Of a stretch of DNA of 64,000 nucleotides, positions 6,588 to 14,972 are shown piece by piece; position 1 is the stretch's first letter, and every line of letters starts with the position of its first letter. The position numbers and the translations under genes are program-made. Origin of the DNA: Desulfovibrio sp. TomC (GTDB lineage Bacteria; Desulfobacterota; Desulfovibrionia; Desulfovibrionales; Desulfovibrionaceae). The stretch lies in NCBI RefSeq assembly GCF_000801335.2, contig NZ_JSEH01000008.1:124001-188000 (forward strand), given 5' to 3'. The notes under the pieces are model-generated. The model saw only the letters and a list, made by a program, of their open reading frames with translations. It was not told where the DNA came from and searched no databases.

Positions 6588-8957
6588 TCACGGCCCGGCC
6601 GGCCCATATCCCTTGGCGGCAAAGCCGGCCAGGGTGGCCTCAAGAACCGTGACCAGGGCCGCAATCAGGCCCGGCAACGCGGCAGTCTGGCCGGCCCGGG
6701 CGGCCAGTTCCACGGCCCTGGCCCGCTCGCCCGCCGGGGTGGCCCCGACAATGCCGGCATTGCCCTTGAGGGAATGGGCCACCAACGCCACCCGGGCCGT
6801 GTCGCCTGCGGCCAGGGCCGCTTCCAGACTGCCCCGGTCGGCCGGGGTGTCGCGCAAAAACACAGCCACCAGCCGATCATAAAGTTCCTGGTCATCGCCG
6901 AGATTCCCCAGGGCCTCGCTGCGGCCGGCGTCGAAAGCCGGCTCGTCCAGGCCAACCGTTGGCTGGACAACGGCCACTGCCGGCCGGGGTCCTTCCGGCG
7001 GCAGACAGGCGGTCGGGGCCAGCCCCAGACAGCCGGACAACACCTCCAGCAACCGGTCGAAATTGACGGGCTTGGTTAGATAATCGGTGACGCCGCACCC
7101 CAAAATGCGGTCGCGGTCGCGCCCGCCCCCGTAGGCGGTCAGGGCCACGATGGGGATGTCCGGCGACACCCCGGGCACGGCGCCGGCCCGGATGGCCCGG
7201 GTGGCGGCAAGACCGTCCATGACCGGCATCTGGATATCCATGAGCACCGCATCAAAGCGGCGAAGCCCCAGCGTGACCAGCGCCTCCTCGCCGTTGACCA
7301 CCCGGACTACGGTGTGTCCCTTGGGCGTGAGAAAGGCCTGGATCATCTCGGCGGACAGATCCGAGTCCTCGGCCAGGAGGATGTCCAGCGGCTCCAAAGC
7401 CCGGGACCGGGCCGTCGGCCGGACCGGCTGGCTTTCCAGCAACGACCGGAAGCGGGCGGTAAAATAGAATTCGCTGCCCTGGCCCGGGACGGAGGTCAGG
7501 CGCAGCCGCCCGCCCATAAGCCCCACCAGCCGGCGGCAGATGGCCAGGCCAAGGCCCGTGCCGCCAAAACGCCGGCCAATGGTTTCATCGGCCTGGCTGA
7601 AGCTGTCGAAAATGGTCTTCTGCTTGTCCGGGGCAATGCCGATGCCCGTGTCGCGCACGGCAAAACGCAGGGCCACCGCCCCTGGCAGGGCGCGACGGTT
7701 GGGCCGGGCCAGGGTCAGCGAGACCGTGACACTGCCGTCAGCGGTAAATTTCAAGGCATTGCCCACCAGATTGCCAAGCACCTGATCCAGACGGCCGGCG
7801 TCGCCCAGAAGAGAGAGGGGCACATCCAGGGCCGTTTCGCCAGCCAGACTGATCCCTTGTCGCTCAGCCACGGCCTTGTAGCGGTCAAGCACCGTCCTTA
7901 AAACCTTGGCCGGGGAAAACGGGAGAGACTCCATTTCCAGACGGCCGGATTCAACCCGGGACAAATCGAGCAGATCACCGAGGATGCCCCGCAGGGACGA
8001 GCCGGCTTCGTGGATCATTTGCAAGGCCCGGATTTGATCCACCTGCCCGGTGCTGTCCGGGCGCAGGGCCATGTCGGCCATGCCGAGGACCACATTGAGC
8101 GGCGTGCGTATCTCGTGGCTGACATTGGCCAAAAAAACGGATTTGGCCCGCAGGGCCTTGGCCAGCTTGAGCCGGGCCGCCTTGAGTTTGGCGGCCGTGC
8201 GTTCGTGTTCCGCGATTTCCGCCGTCAGTCGTTCATTGGTTTCCCGAAGGACCGAGGTGCGGCCGGCGATGACGGTCTCCTGGTCGCTCACCAGTTCGGC
8301 CAGGGCGGACTGGGCCGCCTTTTGCGCCGAAATATCGCCCAGAAAGCTCACTGCCGCCGGTTTTCCCTCCCACTCGATGCGCCCGGACGAGGCGCTCACA
8401 TGACGAATGCCGCCCGAGGCAGTAACCAGGCGAAAGTTGTAACTCTCCGGGGCGGCCTGTCCGGCCAGACGGCGGGTATGGGTGGCGAGCACCGTTTTGC
8501 GGTCCTCAGGATGCAGGAAGTCGGTAAAGGGGCGGGACAGGAGCGTGGCCGCATCGTGGCCGGTGAGGCGTTCCATGAAGGGATTGACGAAAACCAGCCG
8601 TCCGGCAACGGCAATGACCACGCCTTCGCGCGCGCCGTTGAGAATGGCGGCCAGCTGGTCTTGGCGAGTCGCGGCCAAAGCGGCGGCAACAGCCAGATCG
8701 GTGACGGCCAGACCGCGCACCGTGCGTCCCCCGTCGGGGTCGGCCTCGGCCCACAGCCGCCAGACAATGCCTTCGGCCGGCCAGTCCCGGGGTGTTCCCG
8801 GCTCTGGGCAGGGCACGGGGCTTGGAGCGCCCTGGCAGTCCCCGAATAGCGCCCTGGCCGCTTTGTCGCAGTCGACAACCCGGCGGTCAGGACCAAGTTG
8901 CAGACAAAAAAACGGCCCTGGGCCGTTTGTTTGCGTCACCGTATCGGCCTGTGCCAT
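6588..8957 (-). CDS. Soluble hybrid sensor histidine kinase (PAS-HisKA-HATPase-REC-HPt)
   Basis: A 789-residue multidomain phosphorelay kinase with no membrane segment. It has a weak N-terminal PAS-like region (about 10-70) and a PAS domain (about 100-215, AREGVVIAVAGRLVFVNP). A coiled coil (220-270) leads to HisKA with FLANVSHEIRTPLN near 280. HATPase_c has N (NLVGNALKFT), G1 (DTGIGIAP) and G2 (GGTGLGLAI) boxes. The receiver domain has VLMDIQMPVMDG, and a C-terminal HPt domain has AHSLKGNAG. All catalytic residues appear intact, so it can autophosphorylate and relay internally to the HPt histidine. No partner response regulator sits next to it. The start at 8957 has a G-rich ribosome site 3 bases upstream. 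Confidence 0.92.
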   Translation of the reverse strand: MAQADTVTQTNGPGPFFCLQLGPDRRVVDCDKAARALFGDCQGAPSPVPCPEPGTPRDWPAEGIVWRLWAEADPDGGRTVRGLAVTDLAVAAALAATRQDQLAAILNGAREGVVIAVAGRLVFVNPFMERLTGHDAATLLSRPFTDFLHPEDRKTVLATHTRRLAGQAAPESYNFRLVTASGGIRHVSASSGRIEWEGKPAAVSFLGDISAQKAAQSALAELVSDQETVIAGRTSVLRETNERLTAEIAEHERTAAKLKAARLKLAKALRAKSVFLANVSHEIRTPLNVVLGMADMALRPDSTGQVDQIRALQMIHEAGSSLRGILGDLLDLSRVESGRLEMESLPFSPAKVLRTVLDRYKAVAERQGISLAGETALDVPLSLLGDAGRLDQVLGNLVGNALKFTADGSVTVSLTLARPNRRALPGAVALRFAVRDTGIGIAPDKQKTIFDSFSQADETIGRRFGGTGLGLAICRRLVGLMGGRLRLTSVPGQGSEFYFTARFRSLLESQPVRPTARSRALEPLDILLAEDSDLSAEMIQAFLTPKGHTVVRVVNGEEALVTLGLRRFDAVLMDIQMPVMDGLAATRAIRAGAVPGVSPDIPIVALTAYGGGRDRDRILGCGVTDYLTKPVNFDRLLEVLSGCLGLAPTACLPPEGPRPAVAVVQPTVGLDEPAFDAGRSEALGNLGDDQELYDRLVAVFLRDTPADRGSLEAALAAGDTARVALVAHSLKGNAGIVGATPAGERARAVELAARAGQTAALPGLIAALVTVLEATLAGFAAKGYGPAGP

Positions 8958-9006
8958 GGACGCCCCCCAGTCTGGGCAGTGTCCGGCCTGGCCGGCGTGT
9001 TGTCAA

Positions 9007-9097
9007 GGCGCAACCGGATCCGCCAGGGAGCGTCGCGGAGGCAAGGGGCGGGAGGCGGCGGGGCAAAAGCGCAACCCTGTCCGCCAGGGAACGTCGC
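9007..9097. repeat. Imperfect direct repeat in the gap before the hybrid kinase
   Basis: Two ~30-base copies (9007-9036 and 9068-9097) sharing GCGCAACC, TCCGCCAGGGA and CGTCGC lie between the second SGNH gene and the kinase start. Nothing else is seen in this gap. Confidence 0.5.
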
Positions 9098-9098
9098 C

Positions 9099-9863
9099 TT
9101 AGGGCCGGGCCAGGGACTGGCGGATGGCGGCGTACACGGTGTCGCGCCACAGAACGGCGGAGGCTGGGTCAAGATGCACCCCGTCCACGGTATGGGAACC
9201 GGGCTGCGCCGCCCGTTGGGCCAGCAGCGCGGCATTGACGTCAGCCACGATCAGATTGTGCCGCGCCCCGATTTCCCGGATGATGGGGTTGTAGGAGGCC
9301 AGGCTCTCCCCGTTAAACATCCGAGCCCTGTCCCTGTCCGATTCCAGCGGCGGCAAGGTGGTCAGCACCAGCCGGCGGCCGCTGTCCAGCACCGCGCCGA
9401 CCAGGGCTTCATAGCCGGCGGCAAACTGCTCGGGGGTGGCGACCTTCCCGCCAAAGGCATCGTTGGTGCCCATGGACAGGACCACCAGGGGACCGCGGGA
9501 GGCAGCCAGGACGTTGTCGAGAAATGGTTTCGATTCCAGGGCTTTTGAACCTGAAATGGCTGTATTGATGACATTTATGCCATCAAGGGCCGGGTAGTAC
9601 ATCTGCTCGACGATGCTGTCGCCAAACATGACGATCAGGGGCAGGTCCTGGGAGCGCAGTTCGGCCAGGATAATGCTGACTCTGGTGCGGGAGTAGAGGC
9701 CGCTTAAGTCCTTGATGGCCGTGTTGACCGTATCGACGTCGGTGGAAATTTCCCGCATCTGCTTGTCCATGCGGTCCCAGCCAAGCTTATAATACAAAGC
9801 AATACCGGACATGCTGACAAGACAACCGAGGAGCAAGACGAGAATGACTTTATCTGCTTTCAA
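9099..9863 (-). CDS. Membrane-anchored SGNH/GDSL hydrolase
   Basis: A 254-residue protein with one N-terminal membrane helix (residues 6-26) and a periplasmic SGNH domain. Block I is FGDSIVEQ, block III is MGTNDAFGG and block V is DGVHLDP, so Ser, Gly, Asn and Asp-His of the family are all present. Likely an esterase or deacetylase acting on an envelope glycan or lipid; the substrate is not evident. The start is TTG at 9863, chosen because the membrane helix begins four residues later; AGGA lies 10 bases upstream. Unlike the homologue at 1893-2537 it has a canonical GDS motif. Confidence 0.82.
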   Translation of the reverse strand: MKADKVILVLLLGCLVSMSGIALYYKLGWDRMDKQMREISTDVDTVNTAIKDLSGLYSRTRVSIILAELRSQDLPLIVMFGDSIVEQMYYPALDGINVINTAISGSKALESKPFLDNVLAASRGPLVVLSMGTNDAFGGKVATPEQFAAGYEALVGAVLDSGRRLVLTTLPPLESDRDRARMFNGESLASYNPIIREIGARHNLIVADVNAALLAQRAAQPGSHTVDGVHLDPASAVLWRDTVYAAIRQSLARP

Positions 9864-10071
9864 GGGCGTATGGTCCTGGACTCAGGTGAGGCGATAGTTC
9901 GCCGAAGCCGCAGCACGTACCAGTTTCCGGCTGGATCGTAAACCAAAATAGCACGCCGTTAAAACCCGGAAAACCCGTTGACCGAAACGCCGGACACAGC
10001 CACATACCAGGGAAGAAATCCCAAACGGCCGACGGCCCCGGCCCTCCGGCCCAACCCAAACGGAGCCGCCC

Positions 10072-10494
10072 ATGTACGCCCGCCTGCTGCTTGTGCTGAC
10101 CGCTTGTCTGCTGCTGGCAACTGCCCCGGCCAGGGCTGCCGACATTGCGAACCTGCTCGGCGTCTGGAGCAGCGCCGAGCACGAGGGGATCACCACCGGC
10201 AGCCGCCATTTTCCCCATGACGCTCCCGGACCCCACTTCGTGTCCGGCCAGTTCACCCTGACCATCACCCGCCAGGAAGGCCGGCGCTTTACCGGCGTCA
10301 AAGCCAGCGGCAAGCACGAGGAAAAGATCATGGGCGTCATCGGCTATGACGGAACCACGGTGCACATCCTCGAAGACGAAGGGCAATTCACCGGACAGCT
10401 GCTGCCCGACGGGTCCCTGGAACTGATCTATTCCCACGACGTCGGCCCGTCCAAGGCCATCGGCATCACCCGCTACATCCGCAAACCCCAATAA
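10072..10494 (+). CDS. Small exported protein of unknown function
   Basis: A 140-residue protein not assigned to a known family. It has a signal peptide (MYARLLLVLTACLLL, cleavage near ARA) and a beta-rich body with GVWSSAEHEG, GQFTLTITRQEGRRFTG and ELIYSHDVGPS. It has no catalytic signature and no cysteines after the signal peptide. The pattern (W near the start, Gly-rich turns, repeated beta strands) suggests a small lipocalin-like barrel, which is only a guess. GGAG is 6 bases upstream of the ATG. It faces the glutamine synthetase gene tail to tail. Confidence 0.7.
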   Translation: MYARLLLVLTACLLLATAPARAADIANLLGVWSSAEHEGITTGSRHFPHDAPGPHFVSGQFTLTITRQEGRRFTGVKASGKHEEKIMGVIGYDGTTVHILEDEGQFTGQLLPDGSLELIYSHDVGPSKAIGITRYIRKPQ

Positions 10495-10571
10495 GGAACG
10501 CCCATAGGCCCAAACCCCGACCAATCGGACCAAGGCCCGCACCAAGGCTCCAACGCCCGGCACCAGCACTG

Positions 10572-10596
10572 AAAAAGGCCGCCCGAAGGCGGCCTT
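10572..10596 (-). terminator. Terminator of glnA
   Basis: 9-bp GC-rich stem with a TTCG loop on the minus strand (10575-10583 with 10588-10596) followed by a T-run. It lies 28 bases after the glnA stop. Confidence 0.92.
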
Positions 10597-10623
10597 GAAA
10601 ACCAGACGGAGACAGGGGCGGCG

Positions 10624-11961
10624 TTACAGGATCGGCAGATAGCGCTCGATCTCCCATTCCGTGACCTGGGTGCGGTAGGCGTCCCATTCGGCCTTTTTGT
10701 TCTCGACCAGGGCGGCGTGGAGATGGTCGCCCAGCACCTCGCGCATCAGGGGGCTTTTCTCCAGATTGTCCACGGCCTCACGCAGGCTGCCCGGCAGCGA
10801 GGTCACGCCCTTCTCCACCATCTCCTCATCGGTCATCTTGAAGATGTTCTCCTCGATGGGGTCTTCCAGGACGTAGCCTTCCTCGATGCCTTTGAGTCCG
10901 GCCCCGAGCATGGCGGCAAAGGACAGGTAGAGGTTGCAGGCCGGGTCGGGGCTTCGCAGTTCGATGCGGGTGGCCGACTCCTTGCCGGGCTTGTACATGG
11001 GCACCCGCACCAGGGCCGAGCGGTTGCGCCTGGCCCAGGCGATGTAAACCGGCGCTTCATAGCCCGGCACCAGCCGCTTGTAGGAATTGACCCACTGGTT
11101 GGTGATAAGCGTCAGTTCCGGGGCATGGCGCAACAAGCCGGCAATGAAGCCCTTGGCCTCGCCGGAGAGATGGTAGGGATCGGAAGCGTCGTAGAAGGCG
11201 TTTTTGGCCCCGCGAAAGAGCGACTGGTGGCAGTGCATGCCGGAGCCGTTTTCGCCAAAAAGGGGCTTGGGCATAAAGGTGGCGTAACAGCCGTGTTTGC
11301 GGGCCACTTCCTTGACCACCACCCGGTAGGTCTGGGCGTAGTCGGCCATGATCAGGCCTTCCTGATAGCGCAGGTCGATCTCGTGCTGGCTCGGGGCCAC
11401 TTCGTGGTGGCTGTATTCCACGGCCACGCCCATGGATTCCAGGGCGAAGTTGATGTCGCGGCGCACGTCGTTGGCCAGATCGCGCGGCGGCGCGTCGAAA
11501 TAGCCGCCGTGGTCGAGGATTTTCGGCTCGGTGGAATTGGCAAACAGGAAAAACTCCAGCTCCGGCCCGACGTAGTAGGTGTAGCCGAGGTCGGCGGCCT
11601 TCTTGAGCATGCGCTTTAACACATAGCGCGAGTCGGCCGCAAAGGGCGTGCCGTCGGGATTTTTCACGTCGCAAAAAAGCCGGGCCACCGGACGGTCGGA
11701 CGGCCGCCAGGCCACCAGCTGGAAGGTGGACGGGTCGGGAAAAGCCACCATGTCCGATTCCTGGATCTTGGTGAAGCCGGTGATGGACGAACCGTCAAAG
11801 CCCATGCCTTCTTCAAAGGCGTTTTCCAGTTCCCGGGGCGTGATCTGGAAGCTCTTGAGCACCCCCAGCACGTCAATGAACCAGAACTGGATAAACGAAA
11901 CGTTGTAATCCTTGACGGCCCGCAGCACGTCGTCGGCGTTTTTGCAATTAAAGACCGCCAT
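10624..11961 (-). CDS. glnA: Glutamine synthetase, type I
   Basis: Makes glutamine from glutamate, ammonia and ATP in the cytoplasm. The 445-residue length fits the shorter GSI-alpha class rather than the ~470-residue adenylylated GSI-beta class. Recognisable segments are the N-terminal MGFDGSSITGF, the glutamate/metal-binding EVAPSQHEIDL and MHCHQSLF region, NRSALVRVP and the C-terminal VTEWEIERYLPIL. The ribosome site AAAGGAGG is excellent. It is followed by a terminator and preceded by a ~130-base leader region, so it is probably a single-gene transcript. No obvious -24/-12 promoter was found upstream. Confidence 0.97.
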   Translation of the reverse strand: MAVFNCKNADDVLRAVKDYNVSFIQFWFIDVLGVLKSFQITPRELENAFEEGMGFDGSSITGFTKIQESDMVAFPDPSTFQLVAWRPSDRPVARLFCDVKNPDGTPFAADSRYVLKRMLKKAADLGYTYYVGPELEFFLFANSTEPKILDHGGYFDAPPRDLANDVRRDINFALESMGVAVEYSHHEVAPSQHEIDLRYQEGLIMADYAQTYRVVVKEVARKHGCYATFMPKPLFGENGSGMHCHQSLFRGAKNAFYDASDPYHLSGEAKGFIAGLLRHAPELTLITNQWVNSYKRLVPGYEAPVYIAWARRNRSALVRVPMYKPGKESATRIELRSPDPACNLYLSFAAMLGAGLKGIEEGYVLEDPIEENIFKMTDEEMVEKGVTSLPGSLREAVDNLEKSPLMREVLGDHLHAALVENKKAEWDAYRTQVTEWEIERYLPIL

Positions 11962-12091
11962 CTGGCATATCCTCCTTTTGCAGGTTGGCGCAGGGATGCG
12001 GCGCTCCCGGACGCGGGACGCGCCGCAAGGGCGGAAAGGCTGTATCCTCGCCTATTTGTCGCCTCAAATCAAGGCGTTAAGGCCGCTGCCG

Positions 12092-12616
12092 CTACAGGCC
12101 CTTGCGTTCGATAAACCGCAAAATACCGGCGAAAACCGCCAGCAGCGCCACAATGACCAGCCAGTGGTTGACGCCCAACATCCCCGGCAAGGTGAGCTTG
12201 CCGTAATCGCCCCAGGTGTAGACCGTGCCGAGCAGGCCGTCATAGGCCCGGGCAAAGACCGCCGCCCCGACCAACATGCCGGCTATGCCCCACAAGGCGT
12301 CAAAGCGCCCCTCGCCAACGGCCCCAAGCGATGTCCCCGGACAATAGCCGACCAGGCCCCAGCCCAGGCCGAAAATCAAGCCGCCGAGAATGTTGGCCCC
12401 AAGCACCGTAGACTTGAGCGACAGCTTGACCAGTCCCAGGTCGTTTAGAAGATACAGCCCCACCATGGCCACCATGATGTGGGACAGCATGAACTTGACG
12501 ATGGTCATGTCTTTGAGGCGAAGCGCCCCGAGCTGCTTGTCGTAGCGAAGGACCTGGCCGCGCTGGAGCAGGAAGCCAAAAAGCACGCCGGTCACCAGTC
12601 CGAAAAAGAGTTCCAT
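12092..12616 (-). CDS. YeeE/YedE-family sulfur-compound transporter, half 2
   Basis: A 174-residue membrane protein with about four helices and the family signature GYCPGTSLGAVGEGR, whose cysteine is conserved in YeeE (TsuA)-type thiosulfate carriers. In TsuA both halves are one polypeptide; here they are two adjacent genes. The start at 12616 follows the upstream partner stop by one base and has GGGGGAAA as ribosome site, indicating translational coupling. A sulfur-uptake role fits a sulfur-metabolising bacterium, but selenium or other sulfur species are possible substrates. Confidence 0.85.
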   Translation of the reverse strand: MELFFGLVTGVLFGFLLQRGQVLRYDKQLGALRLKDMTIVKFMLSHIMVAMVGLYLLNDLGLVKLSLKSTVLGANILGGLIFGLGWGLVGYCPGTSLGAVGEGRFDALWGIAGMLVGAAVFARAYDGLLGTVYTWGDYGKLTLPGMLGVNHWLVIVALLAVFAGILRFIERKGL

Positions 12617-12617
12617 A

Positions 12618-13130
12618 TCATTTCCCCCGATACAGCAGCCGGGCCATGACGATGCCGCCAAGGAAAAACCCGGCCCCGGCCAGATAGCCCGACACCGCCA
12701 GCTGGGACATGCCGGACAGGCCATGGCCGCTTGGGCAGCCATCGGCCAGCCGCGCCCCGAACATGGCAATCACGCCGCCCACAAAGGCCGCCGCCGCCCG
12801 CCGTCCGGCGCTGTCGCCAAAACGCGCCCGCCAGGAGTCCGGCACGAGCTGCACCTTGAAGTCGCTGTAGAGCCGGGCGGCCAGATACGCGCCCACGGCA
12901 ATGCCGCACACGAACAGGAACTGCCAATCGAAAACAGGTTTTTCCTTGATATAATAGGCCAGGGTCGTCACCACGTCCGGGGCGTACAGCCGCTCGGCCA
13001 TGCCCGCCCCGCGCACGAAGGTGGTGGACGCGCCCAGATATTTGCCGGCCACCAGCACCGATCCCACGGACACCAGCCCGGACAGCGCCCCGGCCAGATA
13101 CGGACTCCAGCCTTTTGACTGCGACGGCAT
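12618..13130 (-). CDS. YeeE/YedE-family sulfur-compound transporter, half 1
   Basis: A 170-residue partner of the preceding entry with N-terminal helix, two central helices and the matching signature DGCPSGHGLSGMSQL, again with one conserved cysteine in a membrane segment. I chose ATG 13130 because GGGAGG is 6 bases before it; the ATG two codons earlier would overlap the ribosome site. The two genes probably form a bicistronic operon; no accessory TusA-like protein is next to them. Confidence 0.85.
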   Translation of the reverse strand: MPSQSKGWSPYLAGALSGLVSVGSVLVAGKYLGASTTFVRGAGMAERLYAPDVVTTLAYYIKEKPVFDWQFLFVCGIAVGAYLAARLYSDFKVQLVPDSWRARFGDSAGRRAAAAFVGGVIAMFGARLADGCPSGHGLSGMSQLAVSGYLAGAGFFLGGIVMARLLYRGK

Positions 13131-13250
13131 ATCCATCCTCCCGCAAAACGGATTTGAAGCTTCCCACTTCTAGCCCAGCCAGGGCATGGCGTAAAGCAAA
13201 ACACCACGCCGCCCTTGCCATCCGGCCGCAGCCCGGGCACAAGACCGGCC

Positions 13251-13775
13251 ATGGAACAGTATCCGACTCCAGACGGCACGGACGCAGAAGCTGCGGTCTT
13301 TCTCGAACTGGCCGCAACCCTGGCCCAAAGCGGCCGGCCGCATGCCATTCACGTCCACGCCCCGGTGCGCACCATGGCCGAGGCCGACGCGGCGCAGCTT
13401 TTTGACGTCAGCCGCATCGTCAAGACCATCGCCTTTACCCTGCGCGACGGCGGGCTGGTGCTGGCCGCCCTGCGGGGCACGCGGCGGGTGGTCTACCCGG
13501 CCCTGGCCGGCCTCCTTGGCGTTGGCCGGCGGGACATTGCCCCGCTCTCGCCAGACGAGGTCCTGGCCCGGCTCGGCGTCGCGCCCGGCAGCGTGTCGCC
13601 GCTTTTAGCCGAGGGGCGGGGCCGGCTTTTGATCGACGTCGACGTGCTGACCATCACGCCGACGCTCTACTGTGGATTTGGAAGGCCCGACCGGACGCTG
13701 GAGATCGCGCCGGGGGATTTGGCGGAGATTGTGGGCGGGGTGGAGGTTGAGGTGGGGGAGTTTTCGAAGGAGTGA
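13251..13775 (+). CDS. YbaK/ProX-type aminoacyl-tRNA deacylase
   Basis: A 174-residue single-domain protein of the YbaK/EbsC family, which hydrolyses mischarged tRNA (for example Cys-tRNA-Pro). Family segments are FDVSRIVKTIAFTL with the conserved lysine, LLGVGRRDIAPLSPDEV and a final TLEIAPGDLAEIVGG strand-helix. I place the start at the ATG 13251; no strong ribosome site is visible and an in-frame codon at 13215 would add 12 residues without family support. A repeat-terminator element begins 15 bases after its stop. Confidence 0.82.
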   Translation: MEQYPTPDGTDAEAAVFLELAATLAQSGRPHAIHVHAPVRTMAEADAAQLFDVSRIVKTIAFTLRDGGLVLAALRGTRRVVYPALAGLLGVGRRDIAPLSPDEVLARLGVAPGSVSPLLAEGRGRLLIDVDVLTITPTLYCGFGRPDRTLEIAPGDLAEIVGGVEVEVGEFSKE

Positions 13776-13790
13776 AGAGAGAAGAAAGAA

Positions 13791-13918
13791 TGCCTCCGGC
13801 GGCCGGGGGCCTGAGGCCCCCGGACCCCCCATCTGGGTACAAAAAACCCGTAACCCGTTGTCAATTTTTCCCTTCAAGGGGGTCCGGGGGGGATTATCCC
13901 CCCCCGGCCGCCGGAGGC
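13791..13918. repeat. Dispersed GC-rich terminator-like repeat, inverted pair
   Basis: Two copies of the repeat family face each other between the convergent YbaK and XdhC stops. Each begins with the block GCCTCCGGCGGCC (13792-13804 on plus; 13906-13918 on minus). Each continues into a GC-only hairpin and then a GGACCCC block. Each copy lies just beyond the stop of its own flanking gene, in terminator position. Confidence 0.85.
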
Positions 13919-13937
13919 CTCTGTTCTTTTTCTTGCC

Positions 13938-14972
13938 TTACCCCCGCCGCGCCGCCCTCTCCTCGATCAGCTCGGCCACGATGCTGACGGCGATTTCTTC
14001 GGGCGTTTCGGCTGCGATCTCAAGGCCAATGGGCGAATGGACCCGGGCGATGTCGTCTTTGGTATAGCCTTCGGCCAAGAGCTTGTCGTAGAGGGCGTCG
14101 CGCTTGCGCAGGCTCCCGATCATGCCGATGTAGCCGGCCTCGGTTTTAAGGGCCAGGGCCAGCACGTCCTTGTCCTGGGCGTGGCCGCGCGTGACGATCA
14201 CCACCGAGGCGTTTTTGTCGATGCTCAGGCTGGCAAAGCAGTCGGGCAGGCTGGAAAAGACCACGGTCCTGGCCGCGTCCGGGAAGCGTTCGGCATTGGC
14301 GAATTCCGGGCGGTCGTCAAAGACCGTCACGCCAAAGCCCACCAGGGCGGCCATGTGGCAGGTGGGGCGCGACACATGGCCGCCGCCGAAAATATAGAGC
14401 GGATCAAGGGCCAGCATCGGCTCGAGCACCCACTGGCTGCCGTCGGCCGTAAGCAGGATCGGCGCGACAATGCCGTGGCCCTGGGCCCGGGCGGCCGTGA
14501 GTACGCCCTGCTCGGGACAGATGCCCACCACACCCTCGGGAGTGAGCAGACAGCGCGTCCCGCCCCAGGCCTCGCCGCCAACCCGGGTCAGCATCAGGGC
14601 GCTGCGCCCGGCGGCCAGACTCCCGGCCAGCGTGGCGAACAGTTCCTGGCCTACGGCGTCGGCCTCAATGCGCTCCAGAAAAACCCGCATCTTCCCGCCG
14701 CAGATGAGATCGGCCCCGGCCGCAGCCTGACCGGTCATGTCGATGCCCATGAGCCGGGACTCTCCAATGGCCAGCGTCTCCTTGGCCGCAGCGATGACCA
14801 TGCCCTCGCCAAGGCCGCCGCCCACGGTGCCGGCAATGGAGCCATCGGCAAAAACAAGCATTTTCGAGCCGGCGGTGCGCGGCGTCGAACCTTCGTTGGT
14901 GACGATGGTGGCCACGGCCAGGGACTCGCCCCGGGCCAGACGGTCGTTTATGGCGGCAATCAGTTCATTCAT
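13938..14972 (-). CDS. xdhC: XdhC-family molybdoenzyme maturation protein
   Basis: A 344-residue XdhC/CoxI protein. In known systems XdhC binds the molybdenum cofactor, helps its sulfuration and inserts it into xanthine-dehydrogenase-type enzymes. Visible features are the N-terminal XdhC_CoxI domain (STPRTAGSKMLV, GTVGGGLGE, GADLICGGKMRVF) and the C-terminal Rossmann-like domain (YIFGGGHVSRP, VTRGHAQDKDVL, IGMIGSLRKRD). The gene overlaps the ligase stop by four bases (ATGA) and has GGAAGGGG as ribosome site. Its obvious client is the aldehyde oxidoreductase encoded at the far end of the same cluster. Confidence 0.93.
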   Translation of the reverse strand: MNELIAAINDRLARGESLAVATIVTNEGSTPRTAGSKMLVFADGSIAGTVGGGLGEGMVIAAAKETLAIGESRLMGIDMTGQAAAGADLICGGKMRVFLERIEADAVGQELFATLAGSLAAGRSALMLTRVGGEAWGGTRCLLTPEGVVGICPEQGVLTAARAQGHGIVAPILLTADGSQWVLEPMLALDPLYIFGGGHVSRPTCHMAALVGFGVTVFDDRPEFANAERFPDAARTVVFSSLPDCFASLSIDKNASVVIVTRGHAQDKDVLALALKTEAGYIGMIGSLRKRDALYDKLLAEGYTKDDIARVHSPIGLEIAAETPEEIAVSIVAELIEERAARRG

